This document shows, one piece after another, positions 7,337 to 18,000 of a stretch of DNA of 20,662 bases. The translations under genes and the position numbers were made by a program. Below the pieces are notes generated by a model. The model saw only the letters and a program-made list of their open reading frames with translations. It was not told the origin of the DNA and did not search any database. This stretch comes from Acholeplasmatales bacterium (GTDB lineage: Bacteria > Bacillota_I > Bacilli_A > Acholeplasmatales > Anaeroplasmataceae), in assembly GCA_016282815.1 (NCBI GenBank), contig JAEELU010000150.1, forward strand, positions 1 to 20,662, given 5' to 3'. The first letter of the stretch is position 1, and every line of letters starts with the position of its first letter.

Positions 7337-7365
7337 ATTATAAATTAGACTAAAGCTAATTACAA
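7337..7365 (-). promoter_or_regulatory. promoter of icd
   Basis: The -35 TTGTAA (7365-7360) and the -10 TATAAT (7342-7337) have a 17-nt spacer. The predicted leader is about 22 nt and contains GGAGGT. Confidence 0.7.
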
Positions 7366-7374
7366 TTTTTTTTT

Positions 7375-7414
7375 GTTATTAAAAAAAATAAACATCTATC
7401 ACTTGGATAGATGT
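7375..7414 (-). terminator. rho-independent terminator of the multi-pass EAL gene
   Basis: A 9-bp perfect stem (7414-7406 with 7400-7392) and a 5-nt loop are followed on the minus strand by TTTATTTTTTTT. It starts 8 nt after the stop codon. Confidence 0.87.
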
Positions 7415-7422
7415 GTGAATAT

Positions 7423-9378
7423 TTAGCTTTCCTTAGGCTCTTCTACAGAAGCCGCTACATTATCTTCCTTCTTGTTATTGTGCTTATCGATAAATTGAAT
7501 AAATGAATATTGATCAATTGGCTTAGAATAGAAATATCCTTGAACATAATCAACCTTCATTAGCTTAACCTGGAATATTTGAGCTTCCTCCTCTACTCCC
7601 TCAAATACAATCTTATGTCCTAATGACTTAATCATATCAATTGTAGAATTCATTACGAATGAAGCAATTCTATTCTCAAAATATGATGTAACCATACTCT
7701 TATCAAATTTAACAATCTCAACAGGCATCTCAACGATATAGTTAAGATTAGAATTACCTGTACCGAAATCATCAAGTGAGAATGATACTCCATATTCTCT
7801 TAATACTTCCATATTCTTTAATAATGTTTTTCTAGTAGATTGAGCAGTTTCTGTTATTTCTAGATTAATATACTTAGGATTAACCTTATACTTCTTCATT
7901 ATTGAAATATATGTTTGGGCTAAACGCTCCTGCATACATTGTACTGCAGATAGATTTACCTCGATGTAATGTAATCCAAGCTTTTCCATATCATTTTCAC
8001 TGATGAATTTACATACATCCTCAAACACTATTTTACCTAATTCAACAATTCTTCCATCTCTTTCCATTTCCTCGATGAAATCACCTGGATAAATTAGGTT
8101 TCCATCCTCATCCCTTAATCTTACTAACGCCTCAGCTGCAGTAAAAGCTGAATCCTGATTAGAATAGATAGGCTGATAAAACACTTCAATATTACGATTA
8201 GAGAAGGCTAAATCACATTTCTTATCCATCACGAATTTTTGGTGAACCTCGTTTGCTAAACGTTTATTAACCTCAATTAATCTCTTATCTTTAAATTTAC
8301 TTTTATCTACTATATATGTTATTGAACGAATTAAATCATTTTCATCATAAAATAATGAAATATCCTTATAATAGAAAATCTTAAATGGTATTTCAGATTT
8401 AATATTATTTCTTTGATATATCTCATCCTTAAAGTTATCTATACTTTCCTCAATAGAGGCTTTTGTATCATAATCTCTAATAACGATAAAGTTATCCTTA
8501 TCATTTTTAAATATCTTCTTAGCTCCATATTCTCTTAAAAGGTCTGTAAGTGCCTTAGAAAACGAATTATAGCCCATTATAGATGAAGATACGGTTGTAT
8601 CATAATCTATCAAAATAAAGCCAATTTTAAGCTTTTTCTTATAGCAATCCTGTAAATACTCCTCTAAAGCTCTTTGATTTAGTGAGCCTGTAACTCTATC
8701 TAGGTTAAATGATGGGTTTTCAAGCATCATGTAGATTACTAGTGAACCTAATGTTTCAGCAAATGATGTACATAATATTGTTACATTTAAAAAGCTTAAT
8801 CCATAGTTTACAAGTGCCTGTATACCTGCACCTAATACCCATATACCTAGGAATATACATACACCATAGAATCTCTTTTTATACATCTGCTTCCTTTTAG
8901 CAATAGCTATACCTAATGTCAATGCCATTATTATAAATACGATAATGAATGTAACAGTAATAGCTAAACCAGCTGTATAATCATTTAATCCATCATAATC
9001 AGAATGTATTTCAAGTGGTAATACTATCGCAAGTACACATCCAGCAAGGAATAATACACCAGCAATAGCTTTAATAATTAAAGAATTCTTCTTATTTAAG
9101 CCTGTATCTAGTAAAACATATAATAACGCAGTTGATACAACTACTAAGCATGAAATACAATATGCTCTTGCTAAAAAATAGGATAGGAAGGAATATGTTA
9201 AATTAGGAGTATGAATTGAGACAATAGAAAAAATATCTATTACTACAGACGTAGTGATAGCAATACCCTGATATAAGAATAATTTATTTGATTTTACTGC
9301 TGCCTCTCTGTCTGTAAAATAGAAAATAAAGATTACTATCATTACGACTAAGCCGGCTACCTGAAACATTATATTCAT
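7423..9378 (-). CDS. multi-pass membrane protein with degenerate GGDEF and intact EAL domain (c-di-GMP phosphodiesterase)
   Basis: A 651-residue inner-membrane signalling protein predicted to hydrolyse c-di-GMP to pGpG. Residues 1-220 hold about seven hydrophobic helices (near 5-22, 33-55, 62-90, 101-121, 135-160, 168-188, 195-219), a sensory region I do not recognise. A degenerate GGDEF follows (about 226-370); the signature site reads KNDKDNF (291-297), so cyclase activity is not expected. The EAL domain (about 385-630) keeps E416-A-L, N475, E507, D536-D537, K557, E593 and E596 of EGVE, and Q613, so it looks catalytically complete. AGGAG lies about 9 nt before the ATG. A short acidic tail ends the protein. 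It has its own promoter and terminator. The ligand sensed is unknown. Confidence 0.92.
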   Translation of the reverse strand: MNIMFQVAGLVVMIVIFIFYFTDREAAVKSNKLFLYQGIAITTSVVIDIFSIVSIHTPNLTYSFLSYFLARAYCISCLVVVSTALLYVLLDTGLNKKNSLIIKAIAGVLFLAGCVLAIVLPLEIHSDYDGLNDYTAGLAITVTFIIVFIIMALTLGIAIAKRKQMYKKRFYGVCIFLGIWVLGAGIQALVNYGLSFLNVTILCTSFAETLGSLVIYMMLENPSFNLDRVTGSLNQRALEEYLQDCYKKKLKIGFILIDYDTTVSSSIMGYNSFSKALTDLLREYGAKKIFKNDKDNFIVIRDYDTKASIEESIDNFKDEIYQRNNIKSEIPFKIFYYKDISLFYDENDLIRSITYIVDKSKFKDKRLIEVNKRLANEVHQKFVMDKKCDLAFSNRNIEVFYQPIYSNQDSAFTAAEALVRLRDEDGNLIYPGDFIEEMERDGRIVELGKIVFEDVCKFISENDMEKLGLHYIEVNLSAVQCMQERLAQTYISIMKKYKVNPKYINLEITETAQSTRKTLLKNMEVLREYGVSFSLDDFGTGNSNLNYIVEMPVEIVKFDKSMVTSYFENRIASFVMNSTIDMIKSLGHKIVFEGVEEEAQIFQVKLMKVDYVQGYFYSKPIDQYSFIQFIDKHNNKKEDNVAASVEEPKES

Positions 9379-9403
9379 ATTCTTATTCTCCTCGCCTTAC
9401 TTT

Positions 9404-9432
9404 ATTGTATTATATAAATATTATTATTGCAA
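9404..9432 (-). promoter_or_regulatory. promoter of the multi-pass EAL gene
   Basis: The -35 TTGCAA (9432-9427) and the -10 TACAAT (9409-9404) have a 17-nt spacer and give a leader of about 19 nt. An overlapping TATAAT (9414-9409) is a better -10 but lacks a good -35 at 17 nt. Confidence 0.55.
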
Positions 9433-9459
9433 TAAAAATACTATTAGAAAACACTAAAG

Positions 9460-9488
9460 GGGCAACACTCAACATCGAGTCGTTGCCC
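9460..9488 (-). terminator. GC-rich hairpin after the tethered EAL gene, probable terminator
   Basis: Stem GGGCAAC/GTTGCCC (9460-9466 with 9482-9488) continues as ACTC/GAGT after a one-base bulge, around a 6-nt loop. It lies about 20 nt after the stop at 9508. The minus-strand tail CTTTAGTGTTTTCT is a poor U tract, whereas the plus strand reads CTCTTTTTT. It may work in both directions, although no plus-strand gene is nearby. Confidence 0.6.
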
Positions 9489-9507
9489 TCTTTTTTAATT
9501 AAAATAA

Positions 9508-12024
9508 TTATCTTATAGTATAATCCTTATCCTGATAATTTTCATCAACTGTAGCACCCTTAGCAGTCATAACATCATCTATTATGCTTGCAGCACGTTT
9601 GATTGAAAGATGAGATTTAATCATCATCATCATTGGTGTTTTTTCATGTGCCTTCTTATCAGCTACATTACTGAAAGGAATATGTCCACCAGAATATTGG
9701 TTAGGATCAGCACATAGGAAAAGCTTAACCTTAGTTTTAGTTAAGGTCATCTTACCTATTTGTTGACGCTTATAATAGAATGAATCATAGCCCTTTAATG
9801 TTTTATTTTCCATCTTTTCGTACTTCATAAATTCATTCTTTAGTCTATTATATAAAGATTTAACCTCTGGAGATGCTTCATAAAGTTTATCAACAAAATT
9901 AAGCTTTACATTACCACCATAGTACTTTAATGACTTAATTAATTCTGGATAATTATCTCCTAATTCCTCTTTACACTTAGGTAGCCAATCATCACCATAT
10001 GTATTCTTATATGAGCTAATGATGAATTGAGCTTCCTTTAATCCATATTTAGGAGAATATTCCTCATCCATAGAATCTTCATCGTCATCATCATCTGATG
10101 ATCCCATTTCCTCTAATAGACGCTTTAATTCTTCCTTCTCGGCCTCTGCTTGCTCTAATTGGCTTGCTAAATGGTCGTTTTCAGCCTCCATAGCATCTAG
10201 CTCATCATTATCCTGATTTACCTTGCTAGAAATGGCTGTAGCTAGGGCATCAATATCAATAGAGTTATTATTAGCTCTATTGCTCTTTAAAGCCTCTATT
10301 TCACGCTTTAAAGCGTCAATTTCAAGCTGTCTCTTTTCCTCTTCTCTACGCTTTTCAGCATCAATTGCTTCCTGCTTAACCTTTTCAAGCTCCTCACGTA
10401 GCAATTCGATTTCTGTCTTTTGCTTTGGCTTAGCTTGATTCTTAAGTGCCTCAAGCTCAGCTCTTAAGGCTTCAAGCTCAGATTGCTCCTCAGCGCTAGT
10501 AGCTGGAGCCTCATCATTAACAAGTTCTTCTCTTAATACATTGATTTGCTCATTAATATTGTCATGCTCCTCTTTAGTTTGAGCAGGCTTAACAACCTCA
10601 ATAGTCTCCTTAGGCTCTGGATAATTAAATTCAAATTTAGTATCCAAGAATGCCTCAAATTGGTTAATAGGTAAAGGCTGTGAGAATACATAACCTTGAA
10701 TGATTACATCTCTTGAAATTTCAGCTAGGCTGTCTAGACACTTTTGGTTTCCGACACCCTCACAGACAATTTTAACATTTAATTGTCTTAATAGATTGAT
10801 AATATTTTTTACGATATACTTCTCTTTATCTGTAGCTAAATCATTTCTAAAGAATACCATATCCATCTTGATTACCTCAAATGGATTATTTACAAGGCTA
10901 CCTAAAGAAGAGTATTCCTTTCCAAAGTCATCCATTGATAGACGGAATCCTCTATTTCTAAGCTTCATAATACATTGGCTTAGATTTGATGAATTCATCA
11001 TTGATGCAGATTCTGTAATTTCAATTTCTATAGCAGATGGATCAATTGAATATCTCGCTACCATATCCTCTAGCTCATCAATGAATGTTTTAGATTCAAA
11101 ATTAACCTTTGAAACGTTAACTGAAATAATAATGTTATTTCTGCCTCTTCCTCTTAATGTTTGTAATAGCTCGCAAGATTGTCTAAACATTTCCATATCT
11201 AGCTTTTTGATAAAGCCATTATTTTCAAAAATAGGAATAAACTCACCAGGGTTATATAGAATATTACCATCATTATCTAGCCATCTACATAATGCTTCTC
11301 CACCGATTACCTCACCAGTTCTAAAATCAACCTTTGGCTGAATATAGATTTTGAATTGCTCATCCTCTAGTGCATCATCCTTCATTGAGTTTATAGCATC
11401 ATATTTGCTCATAGAACTAGATACTGAATCACTATAGTATAAAATATTAGCTTCCTTTTTATTAGAGAATTCAAATACAGATATTGCAGCCATAATTGCC
11501 TTATCAGGATCATCAAGGCCAGTAACATCATTTATACCAAACTCTAAAATGAAATTATATGAACCATAGTTTTCAATTTTAATCAAACTTAAGCGTTCTT
11601 CTACCTGCTTACAGTATGCTTTAACCTGGTCCCTATCCTTATCACTTAATGCAATGATAAATTTATTGTATGAGAATCTACCAATAGTTTCAATAGGTAA
11701 TAATCCCTTAAGCATACAGTTAGTTATATCAACCATCATAGTATGCTTATTAGAAATGGAATTATTATATAAATATGCCAAATTCTTAATATCTATTACA
11801 AGAATAACAGGCTTATTGAATTTTTTCTTATTTTTCTGAAGATATTTTCTAATACCATCCTTTGTGTATATATCGCATTCATCATCCATCAAAAGGGATA
11901 CACGCATTTGCATACGTGTATTCACTTTTGAAGCGATTAGTGCAACCAAAACAACAACTATTAATAGAGCTATAGCTATAATAATTGGACTAGACATATC
12001 TATAAGGAAGTTTGTTAGTATCAT
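9508..12024 (-). CDS. membrane-tethered EAL protein with coiled coil and unassigned C-terminal domain
   Basis: An 838-residue protein with one membrane helix (about 12-33). A degenerate GGDEF follows (about 45-200), with FSYNKF (117-122) in place of the signature. The EAL domain (about 220-465) keeps E243-A-L, N303, E335, D365-D366, K386, E422 and Q443, but the usual EGVE reads EGVG, losing the second Glu (G425), so activity may be reduced. Residues 485-640 are an E/K/L-rich coiled coil, followed by an acidic run (642-656, five consecutive Asp). The C-terminal domain (about 657-838) has a segment near 722-820 that resembles, from memory, an uncharacterised domain recurring in gut Firmicutes proteins. 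AAGGAGG lies 9 nt before the ATG. Only 21 nt separate it from the giant surface-protein gene, and no promoter lies between, so the two are likely co-transcribed. Role: c-di-GMP turnover or sensing, possibly linked to surface adhesion. Confidence 0.9.
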   Translation of the reverse strand: MILTNFLIDMSSPIIIAIALLIVVVLVALIASKVNTRMQMRVSLLMDDECDIYTKDGIRKYLQKNKKKFNKPVILVIDIKNLAYLYNNSISNKHTMMVDITNCMLKGLLPIETIGRFSYNKFIIALSDKDRDQVKAYCKQVEERLSLIKIENYGSYNFILEFGINDVTGLDDPDKAIMAAISVFEFSNKKEANILYYSDSVSSSMSKYDAINSMKDDALEDEQFKIYIQPKVDFRTGEVIGGEALCRWLDNDGNILYNPGEFIPIFENNGFIKKLDMEMFRQSCELLQTLRGRGRNNIIISVNVSKVNFESKTFIDELEDMVARYSIDPSAIEIEITESASMMNSSNLSQCIMKLRNRGFRLSMDDFGKEYSSLGSLVNNPFEVIKMDMVFFRNDLATDKEKYIVKNIINLLRQLNVKIVCEGVGNQKCLDSLAEISRDVIIQGYVFSQPLPINQFEAFLDTKFEFNYPEPKETIEVVKPAQTKEEHDNINEQINVLREELVNDEAPATSAEEQSELEALRAELEALKNQAKPKQKTEIELLREELEKVKQEAIDAEKRREEEKRQLEIDALKREIEALKSNRANNNSIDIDALATAISSKVNQDNDELDAMEAENDHLASQLEQAEAEKEELKRLLEEMGSSDDDDDEDSMDEEYSPKYGLKEAQFIISSYKNTYGDDWLPKCKEELGDNYPELIKSLKYYGGNVKLNFVDKLYEASPEVKSLYNRLKNEFMKYEKMENKTLKGYDSFYYKRQQIGKMTLTKTKVKLFLCADPNQYSGGHIPFSNVADKKAHEKTPMMMMIKSHLSIKRAASIIDDVMTAKGATVDENYQDKDYTIR

Positions 12025-12045
12025 ATTATTTGTCCTCCTTATTTA

Positions 12046-15000
12046 TTATTTCTTTCTGTTTTTATTTACTTTACCATATTTTTCTCTATTAACACTAATT
12101 AGGATAATTATTAGAAGGATAATTGATATACCAATAATAACCCATAGAATGATATTGCTTGTATTAGCAAAGTTGAAAATTGAATTATTTGTAGTCTTAT
12201 TGATTTGGAAGCTTACTAATTGAGATTCAACTCCATCCTTTGTAGATACCTTTAGAATAACCTCATTTGTATTCTTATCAGTTAAATCTGTAAGAACCTC
12301 AACATTTAAGTCATCAGTCTTTGTATCCCAAACGATGTACTTCTTGTAATCCTGGATAGCTGATACATCCTTATCAACGCCTAAATCAATAGCGTACTTA
12401 TAATCAGTATTAGCTACCTTAGTTGTAGTGAAGCTTGTTGCTTTAAGATCTACATCGAACTTCATTTTTGTACGAGTAACCTTTAATGTCTCAACTGTAG
12501 TAGTACCATCAGCTGCAGTAATGATGACATTAACATCATTCTCACCTGGTTGTAAAATACCACCATTTGAAACAACATACTCTACCTTACCTATATCACT
12601 CTTATCATGGTTAGTAACAGTGATATTAAGCTTACCTACAGTACTTGGAACTGTATATGAACCTAATTTACTATCTGCGAAATCTTGCTTAACCTGAGAA
12701 ATTTCAGCAACCTCCATATCGAAGGCATTTTCTTCTCTTTCAACATGGACTAGAACAGCTCTAGTTGTGCCATCCTCGGCAGTAATGAATAGAATTACTT
12801 CATTCTTACCAACAGTTAAGTTTTCACTGTTATAAACAGCTACAGTAGCACTATGGCCGTTTACCTTCTCTGTAACAGCATTAACGTCAAGATTTCTAAC
12901 CTTATTTGGAATAGTAATTGAGTACTCAGATAAATTATTATTAAATTCTGTTGAAGGTAAGAATTCTGTCTTAGTTTCTCTACCTAGTAATGAAATACCA
13001 GTTAAGTTAGTATTAGATTCATCCTTACTTCTTCTTTGAACATGAATCTTATAAAGGTTTGTCTTACCAGTTGGAGCAGTTAATGAAATATTGAAATCAT
13101 AAGTACCACCCTCATTAGCCTCAGTAGTTGTTTGAGTGTTATTGAATGATACAGAGAATATTCTTGCCTTAGTTCCTACTGTAGAAACCTTACCAGAGCA
13201 TGATACTGTATATCTTTCGCTTTCTGCGGTAGCTGTAATTGTACCACTATATACAGAGTTTGGAATTATAGCATAATACTCAGTAACATCACTCTTGAAT
13301 GCTAAAGCTTTTTGTTGAGCATCTAATAATGGATAACCATCTACTGTTAAATCAGTTAAGATAGGAAGTGGTTGATCCTTAGTTACTCTTACCTGATATG
13401 TCTTTGATGTTTTACCATCCTGTGCAACAACAGTGATTGTGAATGTATTATTACCTTCATTTAATGTTAAATCCTTAATTGTATCATCAAATTGGCTTGA
13501 TGCTGAAATTGTAGCAAGTGGATCCATTAATACAGCTTGTAATGAAACTGATGGAACAGAGTTTGCCTCAGTATCCATTGTATAAATTAATGTATCTGGA
13601 TCGAATGTAGCAATAGGGTAAGCCTTATAATTAATAGCACTTAATCTTGCTTCTCTTGATGGAGCCTTAACTGTAACTACTACAGTATATTCAGTACCCT
13701 TAGCACCATCATGGCTTGTAGCGTAAACTATATGAGTTGTAACCATATCGCCAGTTGTAGGATAACTAATAGTCTTTACGAATGAGCCATCCTTTTTTTC
13801 TGCATTTGTAACAGTTACAGTTGCATTACTTACTGCTAATTTTTCAGCAATGATATCATACTTAGTAGCACCTAGAATGAATGGAATTTCAACCTCATAC
13901 CTAGTTGTATTTTCATTATATACTGCTGAACCAATATATTGTGTACCATCAGAATCTCTAACAGTAATATTTGTAATACTATTATCACCGTTTAAATCTA
14001 GTGGTCCACGTGATACCTTAATTACATAAGTATTAACGTTTCCTGATTCAGAAGTTACCTGAACTGTGTATGTGAAGATGTAACCAGTTGGGCTACCACC
14101 AGTAACACTAACCTGTTGTAATGTTTGAGTACCAGTTTGACCAGAAACTGTTGATAAATTAGAATTTGGCTCACAAATGATAGTTAAGCTTGCTGCAGTA
14201 TCACCAATATCTTCTTTTATGAATTCATATGAGTGGTTACCACCAGAGGTAATGTCTCCATCATCTTGTGTTGCATCCCATTCGTATGTTTGACCACCAA
14301 CCTGGATTGCAAGTCTCTTAACTGTAGCATCTGAATCTGGTTGACCTCTATTAATTGTAACAGTAACAGTTGTTGTTTGAGTAGCTGCAACTGCTGGGTT
14401 AAGTACACCATATTCAGAAATAACTTCGATATCAAATGTGTTATCACCAACAGCTAATAATTGGCTACCTTCTGCATAATCAACATTATTAACCTTAACC
14501 TTTGAATAACGGCTAGGCTTTGCAATCTTTAACCATGCGCTAGAGATAACATTAGCTACATTGATAGAATCAACTACAGTAGTTGAATTATAAGTAATAA
14601 CCTTAGTAGCATCATCCTTATCTGCTAATTGATAATTATGTGTACCATCAGATAAAATTCTATAGAATTCAACGCTTGTGATTTCCTTATTTTGATCTGC
14701 TGAATAAACAATAATCTTATATGTCTTAGAGACACCAACCTCAGATGTAACAACAAATTCAAATTCGTTCTTAGCACCTGGATTTAATAATACTGAAGAT
14801 ATATTAATTAATCCTGTAGTTGGATCTGCAGTATAAGTATCACCCTTGAATACAAGTGAAGCACCATCAGAAATAGTTAATACTGGCTCAAAATATGTTT
14901 TTGATCTATCTAATGCATATTCATATTCAGCATTAGTTGTAGTAACTGTTAAAGCATTGCCATCTTCTTTTGTATATGTAACTAGGAAGTTACCAGTCTT

Positions 15001-18000
15001 ACCTTGCTCACGAGTAACAGTTGTTGTGTATGTTGTACCATTACCTGGACCACTTTGTGGAATTGTAGTAATTGTAATACCACTTGTTCCTTCAGGTACA
15101 GGAATTGTTACATTTACTGGAGCTGTAGGATTAGTTGGATTAGGTGTAACTGTAGTTGTTATTGTTTGTGGGTTTGTTGTAGGGTTTGTAGGTAACGCTG
15201 GATTATAACCAGGATTTGGATATGTTACCTCGATAGTTACTCCAGGAGCCGGTGTTCCAGAAATTGTAATCTCAGTTGCATCATAAGGGATTTCACCTGT
15301 TGGATTAGATGGATCTGGAATTAAGCTTGTTGGATCACTAGGATTTGTAATAGCAATTGGAATAACTGGAGATGTAGGATCAGTTGGGTTAGTACCTGTG
15401 ATTGTAATATCACTAACTGTAGAAACTGCATCTCTTATTACGTTAACACGATAATTCTTTGTATAAGAATCATTTTCAGCCTTTACAGATAATACTAAGT
15501 GGTTATCACCTACTGCAAGTGCTGTATTACCACCAACTGGAGCACTATTTGCTGCAATAGTTGCAACACTAGAGCTTAGTACATAATCTAATTCTACTGT
15601 TGTAGTACCATTATCGACATTAACAGTATATTCACCCTCGTTATCTAGGTTGAAGCCACTAACCTCAGTACCATTGATGAAAATCTTAGTAACTCTTGCA
15701 TCAGTATCTCTAACGGGTCTTGCAAATGTTACTGTATACTTCTTATCTACTACAGTTGTATCCTCAGCCTTAACAATAATTGTAACCTTTGTATTTCCAC
15801 CTTCAGTAAGTGCAATATTAGAGATTGTATTAGATGTTAATTCTGGAGAAATTGTACCAGTACCAATTTGATAATATACCTTTGACTTATTTGAAGTCTT
15901 AGCAAATGAAATTGAAGCACTTGATGTAGTAGCTCTTATATTACTTACAACATAATCATATTGAGTAACCAAGAATTGTTGCTTATCAGTTGTAGCAATA
16001 TTGTTATCTAGATATGTTACAGTTGATGTACCAACTGATGCTGTAACAACTAAATCATCTAATGTATTAACTGAATCATAAACAATAGGTTGTAATGATA
16101 AATCAATTCTATAGCTATGTGCTGCACGAGTAGCATCCTCTGATTGTATTGTTATATCTTTTTGTACACTTGTAGTTCCAGTGCTTGATAAACTTAATGT
16201 AAATGTTGCACCACTTGAAATATTAACTGTTTCTGTAGCATCCGCCTTAACATATTCAATCTTATATGATGTTGCAGTATCTACAATGTTAGCAACTGCG
16301 AATGGTCCAGAATTCTCATCAACTCCATCACCATCAGCATCTGGTGTAAATGTCATAACTAAATCAGTACCATCTGAATTACCACCCATTACAGTTACCT
16401 TAATTTCCTTTAAGGTATCTATAGTCTTAGCATTTTCTCTCTTAATCTTATAAGTGATATTTGCTTCTTGTGTAGTAGGAATGTTTGTAGGTCCTAATGC
16501 AGCATACTCAGACTTTAAGTTTAATGTAATTGTCTTTGTATTTCCAGCTGTTAAATTATGAGTTGTACCTGCCGGGTTAAATGTAGCAGTAATATAATCA
16601 TATGTTCCCTGTTGAACATCAAATTCTACTGATGTTGTAGTGAATGGTACATTGAAGTTAATTGGAGATGCTGCAGATGCTGAATATACATAATTATTGC
16701 CATCAGTATCTTTTGCTTTAGCACCTGTTTGATCTAAGATATCAACATTTGTAACAGCTATTGTATCATTAGCCTTGAATATTGTAATGTACACTCTTCT
16801 TGATGTTGTAGGAGACTCTACTGAATTATATTCTGATTGAATATCAAGATAGATTTGTTGCTTTGTACCAGGATTTACATTAACTATGGCCATTGGCTGA
16901 GTTGTTGGATTGTTAGAAATATTTGAAGAATAACCAACAATCTTTGCTCCAGTAGATAATGTATAGTCTACCTGAATAGATGTACTACCTGCTCTATTCA
17001 ATCTGATATCTAAATGATCAGAAAATTTAGTATAGGCATCATAAACATTAGTATTGTTAACTGTATACATGTCAATACTGCTGACTTGTAATGCATCGAA
17101 ATACTCATCTCTATTACCATCAGCTCTTTCAATTTTAATTGTATACTTTGTACCTAATACATTTGTAGCACTCTTTAATTGAATCTCAAATGTATTAGTA
17201 CCAATGTTAAGAGACTTATCCGTAATGATAGATGGATCTACTAATGAAGCCTCACTTGCTTCCTTAGTAACATCAAATCTAATCTTTGTTACGTTGAACC
17301 CAACATTAATTGTTGGTGGATTTGGAGTAGTTTTATTGTATGTAAATGCAATTGGAACTAAAGTTGTTCCTGTTGAATTATAAAGTTCAATATTTTGAAT
17401 ATCATTATTTGCCTGATCAGCTGTTGCTGTCATGATAGTAACGATATTGTTGGCACCACTTTCTGAACGACATACGATATAAATTGTATGAGTTGGTCCT
17501 ATATCGAACGAATTAGGTAAATTAGATAATAAATTTGCATCATTTACTCCTGTAATATCTGCTGTACTAGCAATACTATTTGTTACATAGATCTTAGCTT
17601 TGTCACTTGTTGTAGCATCTACTGCTGCAGTGATAGAGAACTTGCTACCTACATAATCTGCAGTAGCTAGTGTATAGCTATATGTAGAACCAGTTGGAGT
17701 TGGCTTAGTCTCTACTGTACCATTTGACTTTAATAAATCAAATGTAAATGTATTACCATTTTGTGGAGCTGCAACTCTAACCAATAATGAACCTGTAACA
17801 CCTGTAGTATTTGCTTCTGTCTTAACAGTATATGTTAATAATGGAGTAGTTTGTGTAGTTGTAGTATTTTCTACATGCCATGAGAATGAAGCTCTATCTG
17901 TAAATGGTACTGAAGTACCTGAATATCCATATGAACCAGATAATGTTGTTGTTGTCTTATCCGGAGTTAATAATACGTCTACATCATGAATAACAAATGG

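Noticed and set aside
9460..9500. The hairpin with T run read as a plus-strand terminator
   Set aside because: The plus-strand tail is the better U tract, but there is no plus-strand gene upstream to terminate. It is kept as a probable minus-strand or two-way terminator.
10223..11341. Plus-strand open frames of 71 and 213 codons opposite the tethered EAL gene
   Set aside because: They are antisense to a gene with clear EAL motifs and a coiled coil. Their composition mirrors the sense codons and no ribosome binding site or protein family is apparent.
14217..14450. Second minus-strand frame of 77 codons inside the giant gene
   Set aside because: It is an out-of-frame shadow rich in Leu and Gln, with no support.
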